Shown: in pieces, positions 44,120-51,464 of the stretch
How the letters are laid out: each line of letters starts with the position of its first letter
How positions within the stretch are numbered: the first letter of the stretch is position 1
From: Nodosilinea sp. FACHB-131
GTDB lineage: Bacteria; Cyanobacteriota; Cyanobacteriia; Phormidesmidales; Phormidesmidaceae
DNA length: 64,000 nucleotides
Assembly: GCF_014695395.1 (NCBI RefSeq)
Contig: NZ_JACJOF010000038.1
Location: 124,001 to 188,000 of the forward strand
Direction: 5' to 3'
The notes under the pieces: model-generated
The model's database searches: none
What the model was told of the DNA's origin: nothing
The model's input: the letters and a program-made list of their open reading frames with translations, nothing else
Position numbers and translations under genes: made by a program

Positions 44120-44653
44120 ATGAACACGGAACACGCGACGGCACCCCTAGACGATCCTTCTATGGCAGGCGCTCCCGGCTCCGCTGTAGTCGATCTACTC
44201 ACCGCCCGAGACCAAGCCCCGATTGACGCGCTCAGGCGGGGGCTAGAACAGCACCGCCAGACGCTGGTTGACTACTGCACTCTGGCCCTTCAACCCCGGC
44301 TGTCTGCTGCTGACGAGGCTCGCTTGAGCGCGATTTTAGACCAGGCCGTCGATGACCCGCTGCTCAGCTTTTGGCTCGACGAGGCCGATGGCTGGGTGGG
44401 CGAACACCTCAACCTCATGCCCGCCGATGTGCTGCGACAGCAGCAGCACCGGCTCCAGCGCATCCTCGGGCAAACCTGGGTTGATACCTTGTGGAACGAT
44501 TTGCAGCACGGTACTAAAGCCCTTCAGGCCTACCTCAAGCGAGTGGGAGTCTACAGCGGTGCGATTGACGGCATCATGGGGCCTACCACCCAGCGCGCGA
44601 TAGAATCCCTGAAGACGGCATACCCCGACGGTCTTCCCCTGGGGTATTTATAG
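44120..44653 (+). CDS. Peptidoglycan-binding-like domain protein
   Basis: 177 residues, no signal peptide. The N-terminal 110 residues are helical and acidic with no recognised family (WLDEADGWVGEHLNLMPADV in the middle). Residues about 128-172 match a PG_binding_1 repeat: LQAYLKRVGVYSGAIDGIMG then PTTQRAIESLK. Such repeats bind wall or other polymers, but the lack of a signal peptide suggests a cytosolic role. GAGGAG just before the ATG supports the start. The cupredoxin gene follows after 11 bases, so both are likely one operon, divergent from the sigma factor. Confidence 0.77.
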   Translation: MNTEHATAPLDDPSMAGAPGSAVVDLLTARDQAPIDALRRGLEQHRQTLVDYCTLALQPRLSAADEARLSAILDQAVDDPLLSFWLDEADGWVGEHLNLMPADVLRQQQHRLQRILGQTWVDTLWNDLQHGTKALQAYLKRVGVYSGAIDGIMGPTTQRAIESLKTAYPDGLPLGYL

Positions 44654-44664
44654 GAATAGGTGCT

Positions 44665-45135
44665 ATGGGCCAGCGACAGGTAGGGCAAGGGCGGCGGGCA
44701 GTCTTGGCTTTGGTAATGGGGCTGCTGCTGGCTCTGAGGCTGACTGTGGGGGCCAGCGGCGCGATCGCATCACCAGCCCCGCCATCAACCGTCACCATTC
44801 ACCTGGGCACACCGGCAGGCAACCTGCGGTTTGAGCCTGACCAGCTCACCTTCACGGCGGGTCAGCGCTATCGCCTGGTGCTCGACAACCCCAGCCCCGA
44901 AAAGCACTATTTCACCGCCAAAGACTTTGCCGACGGCCTCTGGACCCAAAAGGTGCAGGCGGGCAATGTAGAGGTGAAGGGGGCGATCCACGAGCTAGAA
45001 CTCAAGCCGGGAGCGATCGCCGAGTGGGTGTTTGTGCCTGAGCGCCCTGGCACCTACGAGCTGCACTGTGCGATCGCAGGCCATGCCGAAGCAGGTATGG
45101 TCGGGCAGCTTAAAGTTGTTCCAAACCCAGCGTAA
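44665..45135 (+). CDS. Exported cupredoxin-like protein
   Basis: 156 residues with a signal peptide (LALVMGLLLALRLTVGASGA, cleavage near AIA at 36). The mature domain is a beta sandwich with a type-1 copper site: H81 (EKHYF), C135, H140 and M145 in YELHCAIAGHAEAGM, that is Cys-x4-His-x4-Met as in plastocyanin. The rest differs from plastocyanin, so it is a separate cupredoxin group, possibly electron transfer or copper binding in the periplasm. Second gene of the pair with the PG-binding-like protein. Confidence 0.87.
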   Translation: MGQRQVGQGRRAVLALVMGLLLALRLTVGASGAIASPAPPSTVTIHLGTPAGNLRFEPDQLTFTAGQRYRLVLDNPSPEKHYFTAKDFADGLWTQKVQAGNVEVKGAIHELELKPGAIAEWVFVPERPGTYELHCAIAGHAEAGMVGQLKVVPNPA

Positions 45136-45311
45136 CTTTCCTAGAGTTAACCTTCACTTACAAGCCCAAAAGCATGGAAAAGGCCGTGCTTTAATGAACT
45201 AAGCCGTCAGGTTGCGGCGCGATGGCCCTAAAGGGGCCGGTCTTTGACCACCGCCGCCCTTCGCCTCATCAGGGACATCGCTTCTGTGCTCCCCCTCAAC
45301 CGTTAGTGGAG

Positions 45312-46553
45312 ATGACCTTTCAAACCCCTTCGGGCGCAACCACTCTCTCCCGTCGCCTCAGCATCCAGGCCGCCCTCGATCAGGTAGTCTCCCGAGAGGC
45401 CCACCGCAACGAACTCCAGCTGTCCTACGTGCGCATGGGCGTGCTGCTGATCTCCCTGCTGCTCGACGTGGCCGTATTTTTGTTTCCCCAGGCGCTGCTG
45501 GGCAAAGACCACGTGCCGCCCACTGTGATGATCATTAGCCTCTGCGCTAACCTGTTTGCCCTCGGGCTGGTGGTCATTTTGCGCCAGGGCCTGTCAATGG
45601 AAGCCCTGCACCACTGGCAGGTGATCATTCCCCTCTTCGACAACCTGCTGCTGTGGGCCTTCATCACCAATATTTGGCGGGTGCTGGGGGCTACTCAACC
45701 GCTGATTTTGACCAATGTGGTGGCTTTTTGCAGCCTGGTGGCTGTATCGGGAGGGCTGCGTCTGAGCCGCCGCGCGGCGCTGCTCACCTCCCTGCTGGCT
45801 CTGGCTAACTTTGGCTACGCGGCGGTGCTGTTTAAGCTCAATCTGGCCCTGGCCCTGTTTGCCGGCATCACGGTATTTGGCACCGGCTATTTGGGCATGC
45901 GCATGGCGGTGATTGTGCGCCGCCACGTCAAAAATGAGTCGGGCCGCCTGCTGATGGCGCAGTTTTTGCCTAAAACCATTGTCGAAGCGGCCTTTGAGGC
46001 GCCCTTAGAACTGCTGCAACAGTCCCAGAAGCGTGACGTTACCGTGGTGGTGACCGATCTGCGCGAGTTTACCCACTTTGCTGAGGCTCTAGAACCCCAG
46101 ACGGCCCTGGATTTTCTCAATCGCTATCAGGGGTTATTGGCCACTATTGTGGAGCATCACGGGGGCTGGGTAGATAAGTTTATGGGCGACGGCATGCTGG
46201 CGGTTTTTGGCGCCCCCGACCCGTTAGAAAACCATGCCCGTAGCGCCCTCACCGCCGCCTCCGCTATGGTGCGGGAGGTCACGCAAATTTCGCCCTTGGC
46301 TATGGGAGTCGGGGTACACTCTGGCCCAGTGGTTGCGGGCTGCCTGGGCACCAGCGGTCGCCTTGAGTTTACGGTGATTGGCGATACGGTCAACGTGGCC
46401 GCCCGGCTCGAAGCGTTAACGAAGACTTTGGGACATGGGGTGCTAGTGAGCGATGCCACTCGACAGCGAGCGGTTTCCTGGCCTTTGCAGTCTGTGGGGG
46501 TGCACCCTATTCGCGGTCGAGCCCAAGAACTGGAGCTGTTTACCCTCGCTTAG
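45312..46553 (+). CDS. Class III adenylate cyclase, membrane-bound
   Basis: 413 residues. Six predicted membrane helices (about 40-205) precede a class III cyclase domain (about 238-405). Metal-binding Asp residues are in VVTDLREFTHF and DKFMGDGMLAVFG; the latter also has the adenine-binding Lys, IGDTVN supplies the adenine-selecting Asp, and NVAARLE the transition-state Asn and Arg. All catalytic residues are present, so it should make cAMP. There is no CHASE2 domain; the membrane part itself may sense signals. ATG 45312 has GGAG directly upstream; ATG 45222 would add 30 non-family residues. Confidence 0.9.
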   Translation: MTFQTPSGATTLSRRLSIQAALDQVVSREAHRNELQLSYVRMGVLLISLLLDVAVFLFPQALLGKDHVPPTVMIISLCANLFALGLVVILRQGLSMEALHHWQVIIPLFDNLLLWAFITNIWRVLGATQPLILTNVVAFCSLVAVSGGLRLSRRAALLTSLLALANFGYAAVLFKLNLALALFAGITVFGTGYLGMRMAVIVRRHVKNESGRLLMAQFLPKTIVEAAFEAPLELLQQSQKRDVTVVVTDLREFTHFAEALEPQTALDFLNRYQGLLATIVEHHGGWVDKFMGDGMLAVFGAPDPLENHARSALTAASAMVREVTQISPLAMGVGVHSGPVVAGCLGTSGRLEFTVIGDTVNVAARLEALTKTLGHGVLVSDATRQRAVSWPLQSVGVHPIRGRAQELELFTLA

Positions 46554-46732
46554 GATCCTCACTCAGCAACAGCCACAGTAGGGAGGCTATGCCCTCCGAT
46601 AGAGGTTGTTGACACGGTATTGTGGCATCTCTAAGGTTAGATCGTTAAGCTTATTTGCTACCTTGGTTACGCTTTGTAGACCACCACAGAAATTTTATAA
46701 AGAAGTGCCCCGCCAAGAGTGTTGAACCCGTA

Positions 46733-47995
46733 ATGCCTCCGGATTTCCCCGATGACTCCTTCGCTATCCTGGCTGTAGACGATTCTCCAGACAACTTGTT
46801 CCTGATCGAGTCGATTCTGGACGATCCTGACTACCGCATGACCTGTGTGGAGAGCGGCCAGGCGGCCTTGGATGTGGTACGGCAGGTACCTCCCCCGGAT
46901 CTAATTTTGCTCGATGTCATGATGCCGGGCCTAGATGGCTATGCCGTGACCCAAAGGATTCGCGACGATACAAGCCTGCCCTATATTCCCATTTTGCTGA
47001 TCACGGCCCACGATCAGTCGAGTCTGGTGCAGGGGCTTGATGCTGGGGCAGATGATTTCATCCGCAAGCCAGTGGACGTCAATGAACTGCGGGCTAGGGT
47101 GCGATCGCTGCTTCGCCTCAAGCGCAGCATGGATGCCCAAGCCAATATGATTCGTCAGCGGGACGACTTTGTGGCCCGTCTCACCCACGACCTGCGCACT
47201 CCTCTGGTGGCTGCCAACCGCATGCTCAAGCTGTGCCAGGGCGATGCCTTTGGCCCCATGCCCGACGACGGCAAAGAGGCGCTCGCCACCATTGTCGATA
47301 GCAACCGCCATCTGCTCAGCATGGTCAATACGCTACTCGAGGTGTACCGCCATGAGGCTGGGCACAAGGCGCTGACCCTGTCGCCCGTCAATCTCTTTAA
47401 CCTGGCTGAAACCGTAGTGACTGAGTTGGCCCCCATTGCCGCCGAGAAATCGCTTACGGCTGTGCTGTGTCGGGCTGACCGGGTAGATTCTCCTCACCCC
47501 GTCTCTGCCGGGGCCCTCAACGGCGGTGCTACTACAGATGGGTTTACTCGAGGGAACAGTCTGTTGAACGACGATGCGTTTACCGTTGCCGGCGACCATT
47601 TAGAGCTGCGCCGGGTAATTACCAATCTGATTGGCAATGCCATCAAATTTACTGATGTCGGCCATGTCACCGTTACGGTGGGCAGTGAACCGCACCTGCC
47701 GCCTGAGGTTGAGGCGACCGGCTCCCCTCGCGATGGCGTAGCCTCTCCTCTGGAGAATCGCCCCTGGGTTTGGCTGTCTGTAGCCGACACTGGCATCGGC
47801 ATTCCCGCCGCCGAGCAGGCGGCGGTGTTTGAGTGGTTTCGCCAGGGCAACCATGCTCGGGCGGGCCATGGTTTGGGACTGCACCTATCCCAGCGGATTG
47901 CGAAGCTCCACAACGGGATTATTTCCCTCACGTCTGAAGCTGGCCAGGGAAGCTGCTTCACGCTTTATTTGCCCCAACTTGGCAGCGCAGAGTAA
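46733..47995 (+). CDS. Response-regulator/histidine kinase hybrid
   Basis: 420 residues in the order REC - HisKA - HATPase, so an N-terminal receiver sits on a soluble kinase. The receiver (about 10-130) has AVDDSPDN and phospho-acceptor LLDVMMPG; the H-box is LTHDLRTPL near 150; the N-box is NLIGNAIKF and the G-boxes DTGIGIP and GHGLGLHL. An insertion between N- and G1-boxes includes GSPRDGVASPL, encoded by a repeat-like sequence. It is soluble and likely receives phosphate from another kinase. TTG 46655 is an in-frame but weaker start than ATG 46733. Confidence 0.9.
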   Translation: MPPDFPDDSFAILAVDDSPDNLFLIESILDDPDYRMTCVESGQAALDVVRQVPPPDLILLDVMMPGLDGYAVTQRIRDDTSLPYIPILLITAHDQSSLVQGLDAGADDFIRKPVDVNELRARVRSLLRLKRSMDAQANMIRQRDDFVARLTHDLRTPLVAANRMLKLCQGDAFGPMPDDGKEALATIVDSNRHLLSMVNTLLEVYRHEAGHKALTLSPVNLFNLAETVVTELAPIAAEKSLTAVLCRADRVDSPHPVSAGALNGGATTDGFTRGNSLLNDDAFTVAGDHLELRRVITNLIGNAIKFTDVGHVTVTVGSEPHLPPEVEATGSPRDGVASPLENRPWVWLSVADTGIGIPAAEQAAVFEWFRQGNHARAGHGLGLHLSQRIAKLHNGIISLTSEAGQGSCFTLYLPQLGSAE

Positions 47996-48080
47996 GGGAA
48001 GCCCTCGGCCTACTAGGGGATGGCCTCGCCTGGGGGTTTAGCTAGCATGGAAGTACCCTTCCACCTACTTAAGCGACACT

Positions 48081-49196
48081 ATGCGCATTGGGCTACCCAA
48101 GGAAATCAAAGATCAGGAATTTCGCGTGGGGTTGACCCCAGCGGCGGTGCAAAGCCTCGCTCAGCAGGGGCACTCGGTGGTAGTGCAAACCGGAGCTGGG
48201 GCCGGGTCGGGCTTTGAGGATGGCGACTATCACGCGGCTGGGGCCACCCTGGTAGCCGACGCGGCCACCGCCTGGAGCCAGGACATGGTGGTGAAGGTCA
48301 AAGAACCTCAGCCTTCGGAGTACGGCTTTTTTCGCCGCGACCTGATTTTATTTACCTACCTGCATTTGGCCGCCGAGCGATCGCTCACCGCAGCGCTAAT
48401 GCAGAGCGGCATTGAGGCGATCGCCTACGAAACCGTCACCGCTGCCGACGGCAGGCTGCCCCTGCTCACCCCCATGAGCGTGATTGCCGGACGACTCTCG
48501 GTCCAGTTTGGTGCCCGCTATCTAGAGCGCCAGCAGGGGGGGCGAGGGGTGTTGCTGGGCGGCATGCCCGGTGTGGCCCCCGGCACCGTAGTGATTTTAG
48601 GCGGCGGTGTGGTCGGTACCGAGGCTGCCAAAATGGCCATCGGGCTGGGGGCCAGGGTGCAGATTATCGATCTCAACGTCGATCGCCTGGCCTACCTCGA
48701 AACCCTGTTCGGTTCCCGCGTTGAGCTACTTTATAGCGGCCCCGCCCAAATTGCCGCCTCTGTACCCCAGGCCGATCTGCTAATTGGGGCGGTGTTGGTG
48801 CCCGGACGCAAGGCTCCTACCCTGGTCTCGAAGGAGCTGGTGGCCACCATGCGCCCCGGCTCAGTCATTATTGACGTCGCTGTGGACCAGGGCGGTTGCA
48901 TTGAAACCCTGCGCCCCACCTCCCATAGCCAGCCGACCTATGTCGAGCAGGGGGTAGTGCACTTTGGCGTGCCCAACATGCCCGGTGCTGTGCCCTGGAC
49001 GGCCACCCAGGCCCTTAACAACGCTACCCTGCCCTACGTGCTCAAACTAGCGCGCAACGGGCTGGATGCGCTGGCTACTGACAGTGGCTTGGCTGCGGGG
49101 CTGAATGTTTCGGCGGGGCAGATCGTCCATCCTGCGGTGCGAGAGGTGTTTCCCGATTTGGCAGGGCAGACCGGTGGAACGTTGGTAGGGGTGTAG
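48081..49196 (+). CDS. ald: Alanine dehydrogenase
   Basis: 371 residues. NAD-dependent enzyme interconverting L-alanine and pyruvate plus ammonia. Typical features: MRIGLPKEIKDQEFRVGLTP at the start (substrate Arg), VKVKEPQPSEY, TYLHLAAE, the dinucleotide fold VVILGGGVVGTEAAKMA near 171-187 and VPNMPGAVPWTATQALNNA with catalytic His/Asp region before it. Length is standard for the family. It may serve nitrogen or pyruvate balance. Monocistronic by appearance; no terminator clearly follows. Confidence 0.97.
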   Translation: MRIGLPKEIKDQEFRVGLTPAAVQSLAQQGHSVVVQTGAGAGSGFEDGDYHAAGATLVADAATAWSQDMVVKVKEPQPSEYGFFRRDLILFTYLHLAAERSLTAALMQSGIEAIAYETVTAADGRLPLLTPMSVIAGRLSVQFGARYLERQQGGRGVLLGGMPGVAPGTVVILGGGVVGTEAAKMAIGLGARVQIIDLNVDRLAYLETLFGSRVELLYSGPAQIAASVPQADLLIGAVLVPGRKAPTLVSKELVATMRPGSVIIDVAVDQGGCIETLRPTSHSQPTYVEQGVVHFGVPNMPGAVPWTATQALNNATLPYVLKLARNGLDALATDSGLAAGLNVSAGQIVHPAVREVFPDLAGQTGGTLVGV

Positions 49197-49460
49197 AACG
49201 TGAATCATTGACATTCGCTAATGACAGTGACGTTGTGCATTGAGCACCTAAGCCTGTGAAGGGTGACTACGGCAAATTGCTCTACAGCAGCAAAGGATTA
49301 CGTTGCTCCAGGAAAGCCCGGCGCGATGACAGCGACGGTGTAACCATGCGATCGAACGAGTTGTGCAGCTGCACCGAAGTGTTGCGCCGCTGCACCAACG
49401 CATTGAGCCGCAACAGCAACGGTGCGCAGGGAAACTGGACATTGGGCAACGACACATCCC

Positions 49461-49501
49461 TCCTGGGACCCCAGGATGTAGGGTGGACGCAGCCTACATC
49501 C
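49461..49501. repeat. Two overlapping hairpins
   Basis: TCCTGG/CCAGGA (49461-49466, 49471-49476) and GGATGTAGG/CCTACATCC (49474-49482, 49493-49501) share bases and cannot form at once. The second resembles dispersed 'GTAGG' intergenic palindromes of cyanobacteria. Confidence 0.5.
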
Positions 49502-49610
49502 CATACATTTGGTTAGCAGGTTTTCCCTTGCCGTGGTTAGAAAGCTGGTAGGCGAGGCGCTTGGGGGTTAAGCATTGAGGCGGAAGCCCTATCCTTTGCC
49601 TGAGTGGGAC

Positions 49611-49627
49611 GGTGGGCAGTGCCCACC
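49611..49627. repeat. Palindrome GGTGGGC-AGT-GCCCACC
   Basis: A 7-bp stem with a three-base loop, followed by CTACG. Such words recur between genes in many cyanobacterial genomes. It lies 25 bases downstream of txlA (minus strand) and may help end its transcript. Confidence 0.55.
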
Positions 49628-49652
49628 CTACGAGGCGGCGGTAGCTTTTTGC

Positions 49653-50234
49653 TCAGTTCACCACGGTGCTGCCGTGAGCGCGAGGATCGTCATTGACGGC
49701 ACTCTGCCGCGACAGAAAATCGCCCTCTACCTCTGAAGCTCGGCCAAAGGTTTGCCGGTGGGGCAGGGGAGCCTGGGCGATCAGCGCATCTAGGTTGTCA
49801 CTGAGAATCTGCCGGGGCTGTTCACCCACGGCGGTAGCAATCGGGTGGGCGTCAGCTCCCATGTAGACAAAGTGGGGAATGCCCTCAACGCGGTAGGCCA
49901 GCATTTCGGGCAGCCACTTGTTGTTGTCGATGTTAAGCATGACGAAATTGACGCGATCGCCATACCCCTGGCGCAGCTCAGCCATGTCGCCCGCCATGGC
50001 CTGGCAGCTGGTGCACCAGTTGGCATAAAACTCTAGCAGCGTGGGCTTACCGTTGGTTTGGGCCACCTCGTAGGGCACGGCACTGGCGGCCAGTTCGCTC
50101 AGCGAAGGCGTGGTCGATTGGGTGCGAATTCCTAAGACCATGGCGATCGCCAGCCCGATGGCTGCGATCGCGACCACCAAATTGCGGGCGCGGCTCGAAG
50201 GAAATTCCGTAGGGCTAGGGGAATTGTCTGGCAT
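49653..50234 (-). CDS. txlA: Thioredoxin-like protein TxlA
   Basis: 193 residues. One N-terminal helix (about 18-36) anchors a thioredoxin fold; the active site is WCTSC at 73-77, in FYANWCTSCQAMAG. It is the cyanobacterial counterpart of plant HCF164, a thylakoid thiol reductant needed for cytochrome c and b6f biogenesis. The C-terminal tail DDPRAHG is typical of the family. The gene diverges from the NIL-ferredoxin gene and converges with ald. petC-petA in the same window are functional relatives. Confidence 0.93.
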   Translation of the reverse strand: MPDNSPSPTEFPSSRARNLVVAIAAIGLAIAMVLGIRTQSTTPSLSELAASAVPYEVAQTNGKPTLLEFYANWCTSCQAMAGDMAELRQGYGDRVNFVMLNIDNNKWLPEMLAYRVEGIPHFVYMGADAHPIATAVGEQPRQILSDNLDALIAQAPLPHRQTFGRASEVEGDFLSRQSAVNDDPRAHGSTVVN

Positions 50235-50346
50235 AGGGCGACGGCAATCTCAGCATTCGATGAAGGTAGGACAGGCTGGCTCTCCGGTTAGGATGGAAGC
50301 AGCCCGCTAACATTTAGTGTAAAAGAATCGGGGTGTAGAGGCGGCC

Positions 50347-50751
50347 ATGAAAAAACGGGTCAAGCTAATTTTCCCCAAGCGGTCGGTGCACATGCCGATT
50401 ACCTACCGACTGGCCAAAGATTTCAATATTGCTGCCAACATTATTCGTGCCCAGGTCGCCCCCAACCAAGTGGGCACCCTGGTGGTCGAGCTGTCGGGCG
50501 ACATCGACCAGCTCAACGACGCCGTTGACTGGTTAGAGGTGCAGGGTATTGAGGTGTCGAGCGCCAGCGGCGAAATTGTCGTCGACGAAGACCTCTGCGT
50601 CCACTGCGGTCTGTGTACTGGAGTTTGCCCCACCCGCGCCCTCACCCTCGACCCAGAAACCTACCGGCTAACTTTTGCGCGATCGCGCTGCATTGTCTGC
50701 GAGCAGTGCGTGCCTACCTGCCCCGTGCAGGCCATTTCCACCAATCTTTAG
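50347..50751 (+). CDS. NIL domain / 2x[4Fe-4S] ferredoxin
   Basis: 134 residues. Residues about 4-75 form a NIL domain, the ACT-like module also found on methionine ABC ATPases, and residues 80-130 a bacterial ferredoxin with two [4Fe-4S] motifs: C84, C87, C90, C94 (CVHCGLCTGVCP) and C115, C118, C121, C125 (CIVCEQCVPTCP). The combination is common in cyanobacteria and methanogens and is often linked to sulfur or homocysteine metabolism. AGAGG precedes the ATG. A membrane protein gene starts 24 bases downstream. Confidence 0.92.
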   Translation: MKKRVKLIFPKRSVHMPITYRLAKDFNIAANIIRAQVAPNQVGTLVVELSGDIDQLNDAVDWLEVQGIEVSSASGEIVVDEDLCVHCGLCTGVCPTRALTLDPETYRLTFARSRCIVCEQCVPTCPVQAISTNL

Positions 50752-50774
50752 CTGTCCCCTGCGAGGCGATCGCC

Positions 50775-51245
50775 ATGAGACCCGGCCGCTCCCTGTCTAC
50801 CGTGCTCCAGAGCCACTGGCTCTCATGGACGCTCTTGATCATGGCCTACGCTACCTACGGTGGGTTTTTGCACCACAACGAGACATCTCCCACGGGCTGG
50901 GCCGTGAGCGCTCTGCTGGCGATTTGGGGGGCTTGGGCGATTACCCTAGGCTGGCCCAAAATGCGGCAGCTCCTGCTGCTGGGCTTTCAGTCTGATCTGG
51001 GCTATTTCATCATGGCGCTCGCCCTCGCCTCGCTGGCCGTGGCAGCCGTCAGCCAGTTTCAGCGGTTCGCCTACTTCGTCATGCTCATTGCCGTGTCGCT
51101 GCTGGCCCGAGTCGACAATTTAATCGCTGGCTATAGAGACAGGGTGGCCTTTGTTTGGCTGTCAGCCCTAGCGCTTCTGGGGCTAGCCCTGAGCTGGCTA
51201 CCCGTCCTGTTGCGATCGGCCACAATTCCTGGCGCACCCCTCTAA
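50775..51245 (+). CDS. Small integral membrane protein of unknown function
   Basis: 156 residues with four predicted membrane helices (about 16-34, 42-60, 68-100, 130-150). No known motif; it opens MRPGRSLSTVLQSHWLSWTL and contains NLIAGYRDR in a loop. I chose ATG 50775 since the frame upstream overlaps the ferredoxin gene and lacks hydrophobicity. It is probably co-transcribed with the NIL-ferredoxin, which suggests membrane partnership, but no function can be claimed. Confidence 0.72.
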   Translation: MRPGRSLSTVLQSHWLSWTLLIMAYATYGGFLHHNETSPTGWAVSALLAIWGAWAITLGWPKMRQLLLLGFQSDLGYFIMALALASLAVAAVSQFQRFAYFVMLIAVSLLARVDNLIAGYRDRVAFVWLSALALLGLALSWLPVLLRSATIPGAPL

Positions 51246-51464
51246 GCTCTCAACAAGATAAATGTCGGCTTACCCCAATCTCAGCTCCTCAGAATCGTAA
51301 TGGTGTCCACCTCCTCGGTGCCCCATCGCTGTGTAGGATGGTTAACAGCTCCTTGCCAACTGTATACAATTGCGCCTGCTGGGCAGACAACTTTCAATCA
51401 AATCGGGCGCGCAAGCAAGACTGGGGAGTCATGGTTCTTTTGACGCTAGCTAGAGGGTTAAGGT

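Larger units (their letters stand above)
49197..49652. other. Intergenic region with hairpins after ald
   Basis: 456 bases without a supported gene. 49220-49440 has open frames on both strands with repetitive words such as TTGCGCCGCTGCACC but no motif. Hairpin elements at 49461-49501 and 49611-49627 are listed apart. Confidence 0.35.

Noticed and set aside
43897-44226. Plus-strand frame before the PG-binding-like gene
   Set aside because: Overlaps the supported gene at 44120 in another frame; Arg-rich composition typical of non-coding GC-rich DNA.
49256-49516. Frames on both strands in the ald-txlA gap
   Set aside because: Odd composition, no motif, no ribosome binding site, and the end runs through hairpin repeats.
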